Assembly: GCA_943846745.1 (NCBI GenBank)
Contig: OX044360.1
Location: 1,488,001 to 1,552,000 of the forward strand
DNA: 64,000 nt
Source of the DNA: Opacimonas sp002292215
Lineage (GTDB): Bacteria > Pseudomonadota > Gammaproteobacteria > Enterobacterales > Alteromonadaceae
Direction of reading: 5' to 3'
Below are positions 1 through 7,150 of this stretch, one piece after another (position 1 is the stretch's first letter; each line of letters begins with the position of its first letter). Made by a program: the position numbers and the translations under genes. A model generated the notes under the pieces. The model saw only the letters and a list, made by a program, of their open reading frames with translations, ran no database searches and was not told the DNA's origin.

Positions 1-737
1 TCATGGTGTGTGGTATTTTGTTAATTGGTGAATATGTCACACCGTTAAGTGAAGCCAAAGCAAAGCAAATCCGTACCGATGCGCTGTCTGGCGGGCAAGT
101 TTTTACCGCCAATCAAACCGTATGGACCAAAGATGGTAGTGATTTTGTTAGTATTGGTAACGTATTTAATCAAGAAAACTTAGGGGATGTAACGATTTAT
201 CAGTTTGACGATAACCTCGTATTAACCCAGATTATTGCAGCCAAACGCGCTTCGTTTGTAGAAGAATCATGGGCATTACAAGATGTGCAAATCACGTATT
301 TTAATGCAGACAAAATCTCAACCAACCGGATTTCTCTTACTGAATGGCGAGCAGCGTTGACGCCAGATAAACTCTCTGTTGCCACAGTAAAGCCCGAAGC
401 ATTATCGATTCAAGGTTTAAATGAATATGTAGAGTATTTACAAAACAACCAACAAGATTCAACCCGTTATGAATTAGCGATGTGGCGTAAGATCTTACAG
501 CCCGTGTCAGTTTGCGTGATGCTGTTAATGGCATTTTCGTTTGTATTTGGTTCGTTACGTTCCACGACGATGGGTTCGCGGATCATAGTGGGGACATTAA
601 CCGGTTTTAGTTTCTTTATCGCCAATGAAGTTTTTGGCCCGTTCGCGTTAGTGTATAACTTGCCGCCATTATTCGGAGCATTACTGCCAAGCGCTTTGTT
701 TGCATGTGTGGCCGTGTTTTTGCTCCGCCGCCAATAG
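1..737 (+). CDS. lptG: LPS export permease LptG, C-terminal part (5' end outside window)
   Basis: This is the inner-membrane permease of the LptBFG transporter, which extracts lipopolysaccharide and passes it to the LptC/LptA bridge. The visible 244 or so residues hold the end of the first membrane half, a periplasmic beta-jellyroll-like stretch (about residues 30-130, with the family-like segment around WRAALTPDKL), and a C-terminal membrane bundle (about 165-243). The first two bases belong to an incomplete upstream codon, so the 5' end is missing. LptF is the alternative, but the LRSTTMGSRI segment before the last helices fits LptG better. It converges on nhaD. Confidence 0.85.
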   Translation, partial: MVCGILLIGEYVTPLSEAKAKQIRTDALSGGQVFTANQTVWTKDGSDFVSIGNVFNQENLGDVTIYQFDDNLVLTQIIAAKRASFVEESWALQDVQITYFNADKISTNRISLTEWRAALTPDKLSVATVKPEALSIQGLNEYVEYLQNNQQDSTRYELAMWRKILQPVSVCVMLLMAFSFVFGSLRSTTMGSRIIVGTLTGFSFFIANEVFGPFALVYNLPPLFGALLPSALFACVAVFLLRRQ

Positions 738-781
738 ACGGAGCTAGTAAGTTCGATAATAGATAAGTTGTTGCGCAAGAA

Positions 782-2200
782 TTAGGTATTTAGTAATAAA
801 TGTGCGTAGATACTTAAGCCATAACCCAGCGCTATCGCCCAGCTCCAGCGCATGTGTCCCATAAATGAATACACGCCTTTGGTTTGTCCCATTAAGGCAA
901 CCCCAGCAGCCGAACCAATAGATAATAAACTACCACCCACTCCAGCAGTCATGGTGACCAACAGCCATTGTGTCAAATCCATATTCGGAGCCATACTCAA
1001 TACCGCAAACACAACCGGAATATTATCAATGATTGCCGACAACACCCCTACCAAAATATTGGCATATAAAGGTTCCCAGTTGGTATACATTGCTTCTGAG
1101 ACATATGCAAGATAGCCCATAAAGCCTAAACCACCGACACACATGACCACGCCATAAAAGAACAATAATGTATCCCATTCTGCTCGAGAGATTTTTTCGA
1201 ACACATCAAATGGAACAATATTACCCAGTTTTTTTAACGCTGCTTCATCGTTATTTCGCTCAGCAATATCGCGTTTTTTCTGCAATGACTTGGGTAAGGT
1301 AAATCGTAAATAAAAACCTAATAGTTGCAAATAACCTAGCCCCAACATCATGCCCAATACTGGTGGCATACTCAACCAACTATGACACATTACCGCTGTT
1401 GCGATCGTAAAAAAGAACAACAAAATAATACGTTTTGCACCTCGTTTAATCGTAATATCATGATCGACTAGAGGTGCGTTTTTGCTATTTGAAATAAAAA
1501 AGCTCATGATCAATGCCGGCACTATGAAATTAACTACCGCAGGAACAAACAACACAATAAATTGTTCAAATTTGACCAATCCGGCTTGCCAAATCATCAA
1601 CGTAGTAATATCTCCAAACGGGCTAAATACCCCACCAGCATTGGCGGCTACCACGATATTGATACAGGCTATATTGATAAATTTAGGATTATCGTGAGCC
1701 ACTTTCAACACGATGGCGCACATCAGCATCGCCGTCGTTAAGTTGTTAGCGAAAGATGAAATTAAAAATGCAAGAATACCTGTCAGCCAAAATAAGCTGC
1801 GTAAACTCATGCCTTTGCTTAACATCCAAACACGAATACGGTCAAAGATCCCACGCTCTTCCATCGCATTGATATATGTCATCGCGACTAGCAAGAATAA
1901 TAATAGTTGGGCATATTCCAATAAATTATGGTTAAACGCTTCTTCCGCTTCAATAGGAATGCCATGATTGGTATAAATCCAACCTAGTACTATCCAAATT
2001 ATCCCTGCAGCCAATAGCATCGGTTTAGATTTTCGTATATGAAGGAATTCTTCACCTATAACAAAGACATAGGCGATAACGAAAATAGTTAATACGATGA
2101 CACCCGGCAAGGTGTAAGTGAGGTCCAACGTGCCCATTTGGGCTGCATTGGCAGGCCCGGCTAAACAACATAAGAACGCGAAAAAAACGAGCTTAAACAT
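782..2200 (-). CDS. nhaD: NhaD-type Na+/H+ antiporter
   Basis: A 472-residue polytopic inner-membrane protein of the ArsB/NhaD ion-transporter superfamily. A hydrophobic leader (residues 1-19) is followed by about 12 membrane segments. The segments SSFANNLTTAMLMC, NAGGVFSPFGDITTLMIW and IIDNIPVVFA are the re-entrant conserved blocks typical of NhaD and hold the polar residues expected to bind Na+. The family exchanges Na+ (or Li+) for H+ and is common in marine and halophilic bacteria. A small secreted-protein ORF lies 48 bp upstream on the same strand. No clear hairpin terminator separates it from the convergent lptG. Confidence 0.9.
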   Translation of the reverse strand: MFKLVFFAFLCCLAGPANAAQMGTLDLTYTLPGVIVLTIFVIAYVFVIGEEFLHIRKSKPMLLAAGIIWIVLGWIYTNHGIPIEAEEAFNHNLLEYAQLLLFLLVAMTYINAMEERGIFDRIRVWMLSKGMSLRSLFWLTGILAFLISSFANNLTTAMLMCAIVLKVAHDNPKFINIACINIVVAANAGGVFSPFGDITTLMIWQAGLVKFEQFIVLFVPAVVNFIVPALIMSFFISNSKNAPLVDHDITIKRGAKRIILLFFFTIATAVMCHSWLSMPPVLGMMLGLGYLQLLGFYLRFTLPKSLQKKRDIAERNNDEAALKKLGNIVPFDVFEKISRAEWDTLLFFYGVVMCVGGLGFMGYLAYVSEAMYTNWEPLYANILVGVLSAIIDNIPVVFAVLSMAPNMDLTQWLLVTMTAGVGGSLLSIGSAAGVALMGQTKGVYSFMGHMRWSWAIALGYGLSIYAHLLLNT

Positions 2201-2248
2201 ACGATTCCTTAAACAACAATGACAATAACAACAATATAAATAAAGAGG

Positions 2249-2536
2249 TTATAGTGCTGTAGGAGGAGCTCGAATAACGGTAAACGTAATAAGGAGTATA
2301 AGCGCGTCAGTAAATAATATCGCCTTTGAATCAGACGCAACAACATTCCCAAAAAATAATGACGAGCCAAGCAATAATGGTACATCAACTTGTGTGGTTT
2401 CAATTTCAGCTGGTTGAACGGTAGATGTGATTAAGCTCTCGGATACTTGCGTCGACGTAACGAAGGCTGTAGCGCCTAAGTGGGAAAATATCAGTATAAT
2501 AATAGCAAGGCAAAATCGAAACATAACACTTAACAT
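2249..2536 (-). CDS. small hypothetical protein with signal peptide and C-terminal hydrophobic segment
   Basis: A 95-codon ORF just upstream of nhaD. The N-terminus has a signal-peptide-like core (FCLAIIILIFSHLGATAF). A Thr/Val-rich middle follows, then a second hydrophobic segment (ILFTDALILLITFTVI) near the C-terminus. An in-frame ATG four codons in is an alternative start. I do not recognise a family. The gene layout (same strand, 48 bp gap to nhaD) suggests co-transcription. It could be a chance ORF because coding signals are weak. Confidence 0.4.
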   Translation of the reverse strand: MLSVMFRFCLAIIILIFSHLGATAFVTSTQVSESLITSTVQPAEIETTQVDVPLLLGSSLFFGNVVASDSKAILFTDALILLITFTVIRAPPTAL

Positions 2537-2639
2537 TTAACATTTATAGAATAATTAAGGCTAGAATACGCTCACGCCAAAGGTGGTGCAATTGTACAAT
2601 AGTATCAGTTTTACGGGAATGATTTGTTTGGTGCTCACC

Positions 2640-2683
2640 GTGCTAACGACACTTATTAGCCAGTGCTAACTAAACTTATTAGC
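2640..2683. repeat. tandem 23-bp direct repeat at the RDD gene stop codon
   Basis: Two copies of GTGCTAAC, three variable bases, then ACTTATTAGC, at 2640-2660 and 2663-2683. The second copy covers the stop codon of the RDD gene. Each copy contains GCTAA and TTAGC arms that could form a small hairpin after the stop. Confidence 0.6.
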
Positions 2684-3245
2684 GCCAAGATTTATGATCG
2701 TTGGCGGTTTCAGTTAACACTAAGATTTCGGTATTAGCCGCTAGATCTTGTAGCGATTGCTTTTGTTTTGGCATGAATAATACCAACACAGTGCCTAACC
2801 CCCCCAAAGAACAGATCAAACGTAACCATAAACGACCTATTGTCATTGGCGATTCAGTGGTACTGAAAATACGCATGCGCCACGCTCGCATACCAATAGT
2901 TTGTCCGCCTTTTGCCCAAAACCATAAGAAAAAACCGATGATCCAAGCCGCGACCCAGATTTGCACAATAGTCATAAACAAGAGGGATTGATTGAGGAAG
3001 TCACTAAAATGCTCTACGTCTTGCCCTATGACACCACGAGCATGCAAAATGGTAAGTGTGACTAAAATAACTAACCCAGCGCACATACCCACTGCAACGG
3101 CAACCAATGCATCATAAATCATGGCCGCGACACGACGAAAAAAACCCGCGCGAGGATAGTCTCTTTGACCGGTCACATTAGCCTCACTAGTTCTTTGGCG
3201 GTGAGGTCGTTTTGGAGGATGTTTTTTGCCCATTAGCGTATTCAT
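2679..3245 (-). CDS. RDD family membrane protein
   Basis: A 188-residue protein with a basic N-terminus (rich in Lys/Arg/His), then RAGFFRRVAAMIYDALV, the Arg/Asp pair that marks RDD-family proteins. Membrane segments follow at about residues 45-70 and 95-120, with a further hydrophobic stretch near 140-160. The GQTIGMRAWRMRI block is the second conserved RDD motif. Function in most bacteria is unknown; some members act as Na+/H+ antiporters or maturation factors. No Shine-Dalgarno sequence is obvious before the chosen ATG, and Met5 is an alternative start. Confidence 0.85.
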   Translation of the reverse strand: MNTLMGKKHPPKRPHRQRTSEANVTGQRDYPRAGFFRRVAAMIYDALVAVAVGMCAGLVILVTLTILHARGVIGQDVEHFSDFLNQSLLFMTIVQIWVAAWIIGFFLWFWAKGGQTIGMRAWRMRIFSTTESPMTIGRLWLRLICSLGGLGTVLVLFMPKQKQSLQDLAANTEILVLTETANDHKSWR

Positions 3246-3326
3246 ATAGTCAGCATTAATGGGCGTATATTACCCTATTCTGTGCAAAAAAGTCAGGTAA
3301 ATAACCTTCACCAATTGCGAATAATT

Positions 3327-3944
3327 CTAGTCAATCGTCAACGTAGGCAACCACCTTTCTTGGGCATTATGGGGTTCCATATAGGATTCATCATAAAATG
3401 GCGTATGGATTTGCTCCGGAGCAGAAGCGATTTCGCTTAAGTCGACACCGTTAGCATAGCCAATTAACCGCCCGTCTTCTTTGGTGAATTTGTAATAAAC
3501 GCCTTGCCACATCATTGCGCCAAATTGGTTTGATTTTTTATACATAAACAACAAGTCATGAGATAACCACGCTTTGTCTGCATTAAAATCACGGTTAAGT
3601 GGATAAGGGTAAGCAATATGACACCACAACTCAGGTCCTTCTATACATTTCATTTCTTTCATGGATAAAAAATGATCAGAAAATACTTCATCGCGTCGTT
3701 CAAACGTAAATTGACCATCGGCTTGTACGTGTAATTGTCCAATATTGATACTTTTACCCTGATTATCATGCAAGTGAACTTGTTTAATTTGAGTGTTTGA
3801 TGACTGCTCAATGGCGTGAAGAGGTAAACTGAGAGAACTACAGAGAATGATTAATCCCAACACATGAAATAACCGCAAACATGAGGCTACACCTTTGATA
3901 ATGGCTATTGTAAGCTGAGCATAGAAGTGAGAAGTGACCTGCAT
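3327..3944 (-). CDS. hypothetical secreted protein
   Basis: A 205-residue protein preceded by AGGA at good spacing. A long N-terminal region is followed by a hydrophobic core (LFHVLGLIILCSSLSLPLHA), consistent with a Sec signal peptide cleaved near residue 44. The mature part has paired cysteines (MKCIEGPELWCHI) and many aromatic residues. I do not recognise the family. It stands alone, between the RDD gene and tRNA-Leu. Confidence 0.65.
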   Translation of the reverse strand: MQVTSHFYAQLTIAIIKGVASCLRLFHVLGLIILCSSLSLPLHAIEQSSNTQIKQVHLHDNQGKSINIGQLHVQADGQFTFERRDEVFSDHFLSMKEMKCIEGPELWCHIAYPYPLNRDFNADKAWLSHDLLFMYKKSNQFGAMMWQGVYYKFTKEDGRLIGYANGVDLSEIASAPEQIHTPFYDESYMEPHNAQERWLPTLTID

Positions 3945-4044
3945 ATTGATTATCCTGTTAGATTACCACACCTAGGTTGTTACTTTAACTGTGGCATAAT
4001 ATGAAAAAAACACCACAAAAATAGCTCTAACTATCACAAAACAC

Positions 4045-4072
4045 TTGCACCATTCATTGAGGTGGTTATAAT
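4045..4072 (+). promoter_or_regulatory. sigma-70 promoter of tRNA-Leu
   Basis: The -35 TTGCAC and perfect -10 TATAAT are separated by 16 bp. The C/G-containing stretch after the -10 (GCACTCC) resembles the discriminator of stable-RNA promoters. The tRNA starts about 58 bp after the -10. Confidence 0.65.
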
Positions 4073-4129
4073 CGCACTCCAATTTTGAGGATCTAGCGTT
4101 ATCACGTGACGTTAGACACACAGTTCAAT

Positions 4130-4214
4130 GCCGGTGTGGTGGAATTGGTAGACACGACGGATTCAAAATCCGTTGCAGCAATGCGTGGCGGTTCAAGTCC
4201 GCCCACCGGTACCA
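4130..4214 (+). tRNA. tRNA-Leu (anticodon CAA)
   Basis: 85 nt with a seven-base acceptor stem, a class II variable arm, anticodon loop TTCAAAA (anticodon CAA, reads UUG), the GGTTCAAGTCC T-arm and an encoded CCA at 4212-4214. A strong terminator follows directly. Confidence 0.95.
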
Positions 4215-4221
4215 TGATTAC

Positions 4222-4249
4222 AAAAAACCACCTTCAAGGTGGTTTTTTT
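4222..4249 (+). terminator. rho-independent terminator of tRNA-Leu
   Basis: Inverted arms AACCACCTT and AAGGTGGTT enclose almost no loop and are followed by a T7 run. Upstream A's make it potentially bidirectional, so it could also serve the convergent rhodanese gene. Confidence 0.85.
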
Positions 4250-4294
4250 GTATGAGCGATTCTTTAATTAATAACCTGCATCACTACAGATCAG

Positions 4295-4654
4295 TTAATC
4301 ATCTTTTGGCATCACATCTTTAAGACCACCGGCATTAATGACATTGGTATAACCTGCAGCCTGTAAATCTTTGGTCGATTGAGCGGCGCGTTTTCCTGAA
4401 CGACAATACAGCACGATAGCCGTATTTTTATCTAGGTTTTGGGTTTTGATTTTCTCTAGCAATAAGGTGTTTTGCATATGCAGAGCTTTCGGGTGATGCC
4501 CTGATGACCATTCCCAATCTGTTCTAACATCAATAACCACTGCACCTTTAGCAATCGCATCCAACCCTTTTTGAGTTTCAATCTCTTGCGCATAAGTTAG
4601 TTGTGACACCATCAATGCCAAGCACAAAATTACCAGTTTAGTTAACCAACGCAT
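4295..4654 (-). CDS. periplasmic single-domain rhodanese (PspE-like)
   Basis: A 119-residue protein with an N-terminal signal peptide (residues 1-22, ending TYA) and one rhodanese domain. The active-site loop CRSGKRA places the catalytic cysteine at residue 84. The DVRTDWEWSSGHHPKALHM segment is the CH2A-like signature. The family transfers sulfane sulfur from thiosulfate to thiophilic acceptors; the real substrate is unknown. It is a single gene converging on tRNA-Leu. Confidence 0.88.
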   Translation of the reverse strand: MRWLTKLVILCLALMVSQLTYAQEIETQKGLDAIAKGAVVIDVRTDWEWSSGHHPKALHMQNTLLLEKIKTQNLDKNTAIVLYCRSGKRAAQSTKDLQAAGYTNVINAGGLKDVMPKDD

Positions 4655-4753
4655 AAAAAGTCCTTAAGTGTTTTATTTTTTATAAAATTAATGTAATTTA
4701 GTCATCAATGCAATTTTTAACATTTAATTTACATACGATCCCTCACATTTCGA

Positions 4754-4777
4754 TAGGGGGAAAGTACATGCCAAACG
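4754..4777 (+). promoter_or_regulatory. putative ECF sigma promoter P1 (upstream of peptidase-sigma-anti-sigma operon)
   Basis: TAGGGGGAAA, 12 bp, then CG followed by an A/T stretch. The same element with identical spacing occurs at 7067-7090 before the TonB receptor, and I saw no third copy in the window. Read as TAGGG-N17-CG, the layout resembles promoters of FecI/PvdS-type ECF sigma factors. Assignment to the local sigma factor is inference. Confidence 0.6.
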
Positions 4778-4826
4778 ATATATAAGGATAATAATATTCG
4801 TTTAATCAAAGGTCTAGGTGATATTC

Positions 4827-6152
4827 ATGATTCACCCTAACGTAAATAACGCATTACAGCGCACTGCTTACTTGTTTAGTGTACTGCTTGTGCTGTTTGG
4901 TTCCTTGGTCAGTACAACAATTTTTGCTGACACTAACCCACAGCAAGATACATCGCAATGTACTTATATAACAACTTCGGCTATAACAACTTCGACGCCA
5001 CCACAAACTCAACCTAAACCTGCGCTTAAATATAGTATAACCAAAAATTTCTCCGGTGGAGCATTTTCCAGTTGTACATGGCATGATGCAAATCACCTCG
5101 TTGTGTATGTAATGCCTGAAGATCCGAAAATCAACCCCAGCCCTTGGTATGCTTTTGATATCACGCCTTTAGATATTACTGCGGATAACAACATCCCGTT
5201 AACCATTACTTTAGATTATAGTGACTTTAAACATCGCTATGCCCCCAAACAATTTAATCAACAAGGCTGGCAGCATGTGACTGTGCCTAATGATGAGCAA
5301 CAACTTAGAGCAAATGAACAAGACAACACCTCATATACTTTTGATGTAACGGTTACTTCACCAAAAGTTCGTATCGCTGCCCAGCCAATTATTGACATTA
5401 AAGGTTATCAACGTTGGACGACATTGCTTAAAAAACAATTACCGAGTTTACAAGTAGCCACAATAGGACTCACTGTCGAAAAACGTGATATCAGTATGCT
5501 AAGTCATATTTCAGACCCTTCAAAGCCGTTTATTATTTTAATTGGACGGCAACACCCGCCAGAGCTTACCGGGGCAATGGCAATGCTGAGTTTTGTTCCA
5601 GAGTTATTGGCTGATACTGATTTAGCAAAAACATTTAGAAAACAATTTAACGTGTTGATTTTTCCATTAGTCAACCCCGATGGGGTGCACCATGGATATT
5701 GGCGTCACAATATGCAAGCTACTGATTTAAATCGAGATTGGGGACCGTTTACACAATTTGAGACCAGCGCAGTCATCGCCCAGATAAATGCGCTGACTGC
5801 ACAAAGCGAAGTATGGACTATGCTGGATTTTCATTCTACGAATCGCGATATCTTGTATACCCATAGTGATAATGCGTCACAAATCTTACCTACACTCGCT
5901 AAAGATTGGTTAGCAAAAATAAACGCTGATGGCCCTATCATCTTCCAACGAAAAAGTAGCCATAACCCAAAATTAGCAACAACTAAAACGTATTTTTATG
6001 AACGTTATAATAGCCCAGCAATTACATATGAGCTCAATGATACCTCATCACCTCAAGATATCGCATTAAGCTCTAGCCGATCAGCACAACATTTCATGCA
6101 ACTATTACTCGACTATCAAACACGCACCTATCAACAACAAGGAACAGAGTAA
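4827..6152 (+). CDS. secreted M14-family zinc carboxypeptidase-like protein
   Basis: A 441-residue protein. The ATG at 4827 is chosen over the in-frame GTG at 4818 because AGGTG lies seven bases before it. A signal peptide (about residues 1-34) is followed by a beta-rich N-terminal domain (about 60-190) like that of Nna1-type M14 peptidases, then the catalytic domain. Zinc-ligand motif HPPE is at about His243/Glu246. NPDGVHHGYWRHN and DLNRDW carry substrate-binding Asn/Arg, DFHS at about His336 is the third ligand, and the Glu in TYELND near 402 is the general base. The family removes C-terminal residues from peptides. Its stop codon is one base from the sigma gene start, so the two are almost certainly co-translated. 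The substrate is unknown. Confidence 0.82.
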   Translation: MIHPNVNNALQRTAYLFSVLLVLFGSLVSTTIFADTNPQQDTSQCTYITTSAITTSTPPQTQPKPALKYSITKNFSGGAFSSCTWHDANHLVVYVMPEDPKINPSPWYAFDITPLDITADNNIPLTITLDYSDFKHRYAPKQFNQQGWQHVTVPNDEQQLRANEQDNTSYTFDVTVTSPKVRIAAQPIIDIKGYQRWTTLLKKQLPSLQVATIGLTVEKRDISMLSHISDPSKPFIILIGRQHPPELTGAMAMLSFVPELLADTDLAKTFRKQFNVLIFPLVNPDGVHHGYWRHNMQATDLNRDWGPFTQFETSAVIAQINALTAQSEVWTMLDFHSTNRDILYTHSDNASQILPTLAKDWLAKINADGPIIFQRKSSHNPKLATTKTYFYERYNSPAITYELNDTSSPQDIALSSSRSAQHFMQLLLDYQTRTYQQQGTE

Positions 6153-6153
6153 G

Positions 6154-6699
6154 ATGTCACATACTGATGAAATGAACTTACAGAGACAACTTAAGCAGTT
6201 GATGAAAGAGACGAAGCCACCGTTAATCAATGCGTTATCTCGAATGCTACCGCGCTATGATATTGACGATGTATTACAAGAAACGTATCTGATTTGGTAT
6301 CAAAAACAACAAGAAGGACCAATCCAGCATAGCAAAGCATTTGTCTTTAGGGTCGCGCGTAATCTGGCTATCTCACGCTTGCGCAATACCAAGGTACAGG
6401 TTGCGTATCAACAAGATTGTGCGTTACATGATATGTATATCGATACCAGCATGTCGAGCACTCTAGCCAAAAATCAAAACCAACAATTGCTAACCAATGC
6501 CATCTCATCTTTGCCATCATTATGCAAACAAGTATTTATCTTACGTAAACTCCATGGTAAATCGCATCAAGAGATTAGCCATATATTTGGGATCAGCATT
6601 AAAACGATCGAAAACCACATCACTAAAGGTATGCACCATTGTCGCCAGCATATTACTGAGCACTCGACAACGAAGCAAAAGGCAAATAATGAACTTTGA
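6154..6699 (+). CDS. ECF (extracytoplasmic function) RNA polymerase sigma factor
   Basis: A 181-residue sigma-70-family protein with region 2 (about residues 20-80; DIDDVLQETYLIWYQ and FVFRVARNLAISRLR) and region 4 (about 115-165; SLPSLCKQVFILRKLHGKSHQEIS, then helix-turn-helix FGISIKTIENHITKG). It has no region 1.1 or 3, so it is an ECF factor of FecI-like type. Its start follows the peptidase stop by one base and its 3' end overlaps the anti-sigma gene by 11 bp. Likely targets are the paired TAGGGGGAAA-N12-CG elements in this locus, giving autoregulation. The environmental signal is unknown. Confidence 0.88.
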   Translation: MSHTDEMNLQRQLKQLMKETKPPLINALSRMLPRYDIDDVLQETYLIWYQKQQEGPIQHSKAFVFRVARNLAISRLRNTKVQVAYQQDCALHDMYIDTSMSSTLAKNQNQQLLTNAISSLPSLCKQVFILRKLHGKSHQEISHIFGISIKTIENHITKGMHHCRQHITEHSTTKQKANNEL

Positions 6700-7048
6700 T
6701 GAATGGGTCTGTTACGGGATCCCGGAAAATATTTCACACGATGCTACTATTTGGCTAGCTAAGCTTGATGGGGACAGTCTTTCTGTGGATGAAAAAATTA
6801 ATTTTTATACGTGGTTAGCTGATGATCCTCAGCATCAGTGGGCATTTGAGGAGCTCAGCGAGTTATGGGCTAAAACGGCACTTTTAGATAATCTACAAAA
6901 CGAATACAAGCCTCTACAACTGGTGAATGCCATTGCACCTGAATTAATTTCCACACTGGAAGAGTTCGCACCTCCACCTTATCAATCATACCTCCCTTTC
7001 TTATCCCTGTGTTTAGTGACAATAGGCCTACTTGCCAGTTATTTGTAA
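6689..7048 (+). CDS. minimal FecR-like anti-sigma factor (DUF4880 plus one C-terminal membrane helix)
   Basis: A 119-residue protein. The start at 6689 overlaps the sigma gene and is preceded by AAGG; the longer reading frame upstream is only the out-of-frame sigma gene. Residues about 15-65 carry the FecR N-terminal DUF4880 pattern (ATIWLAKLDGDSLSVDEK, FYTWLADDPQHQWAFEEL, W). A single membrane segment (about 100-119) ends the protein. The periplasmic FecR domain found in ordinary anti-sigma regulators of about 320 residues is absent, and none is encoded downstream. It presumably holds the sigma factor at the membrane; how it would receive a signal is unclear. Confidence 0.75.
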   Translation: MNFDEWVCYGIPENISHDATIWLAKLDGDSLSVDEKINFYTWLADDPQHQWAFEELSELWAKTALLDNLQNEYKPLQLVNAIAPELISTLEEFAPPPYQSYLPFLSLCLVTIGLLASYL

Positions 7049-7066
7049 ATTTTTTGTAAATTACAG

Positions 7067-7090
7067 TAGGGGGAAATACTGATTGCAACG
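7067..7090 (+). promoter_or_regulatory. putative ECF sigma promoter P2 (upstream of TonB receptor)
   Basis: TAGGGGGAAA, 12 bp, CG, then TTTTAT. The ten-base left element and the spacing match the copy at 4754-4777, whereas the intervening bases differ. That points to a conserved functional site rather than a recent duplication. It lies 61 bp before the receptor start. Confidence 0.6.
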
Positions 7091-7150
7091 TTTTATATGA
7101 ACACAAACTAAGCATTTATAACAATAAAACACATAAACTAGGGGTAACAC

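Noticed and set aside
2209..2403. 64-codon ORF upstream of nhaD
   Set aside because: Leu/Tyr/Arg-rich composition, no signal peptide or Shine-Dalgarno, and it overlaps a better candidate frame.
6497..6688. N-terminal extension of the FecR-like protein
   Set aside because: These 64 codons are the sigma gene read in another frame; DUF4880 homology begins at 6689.
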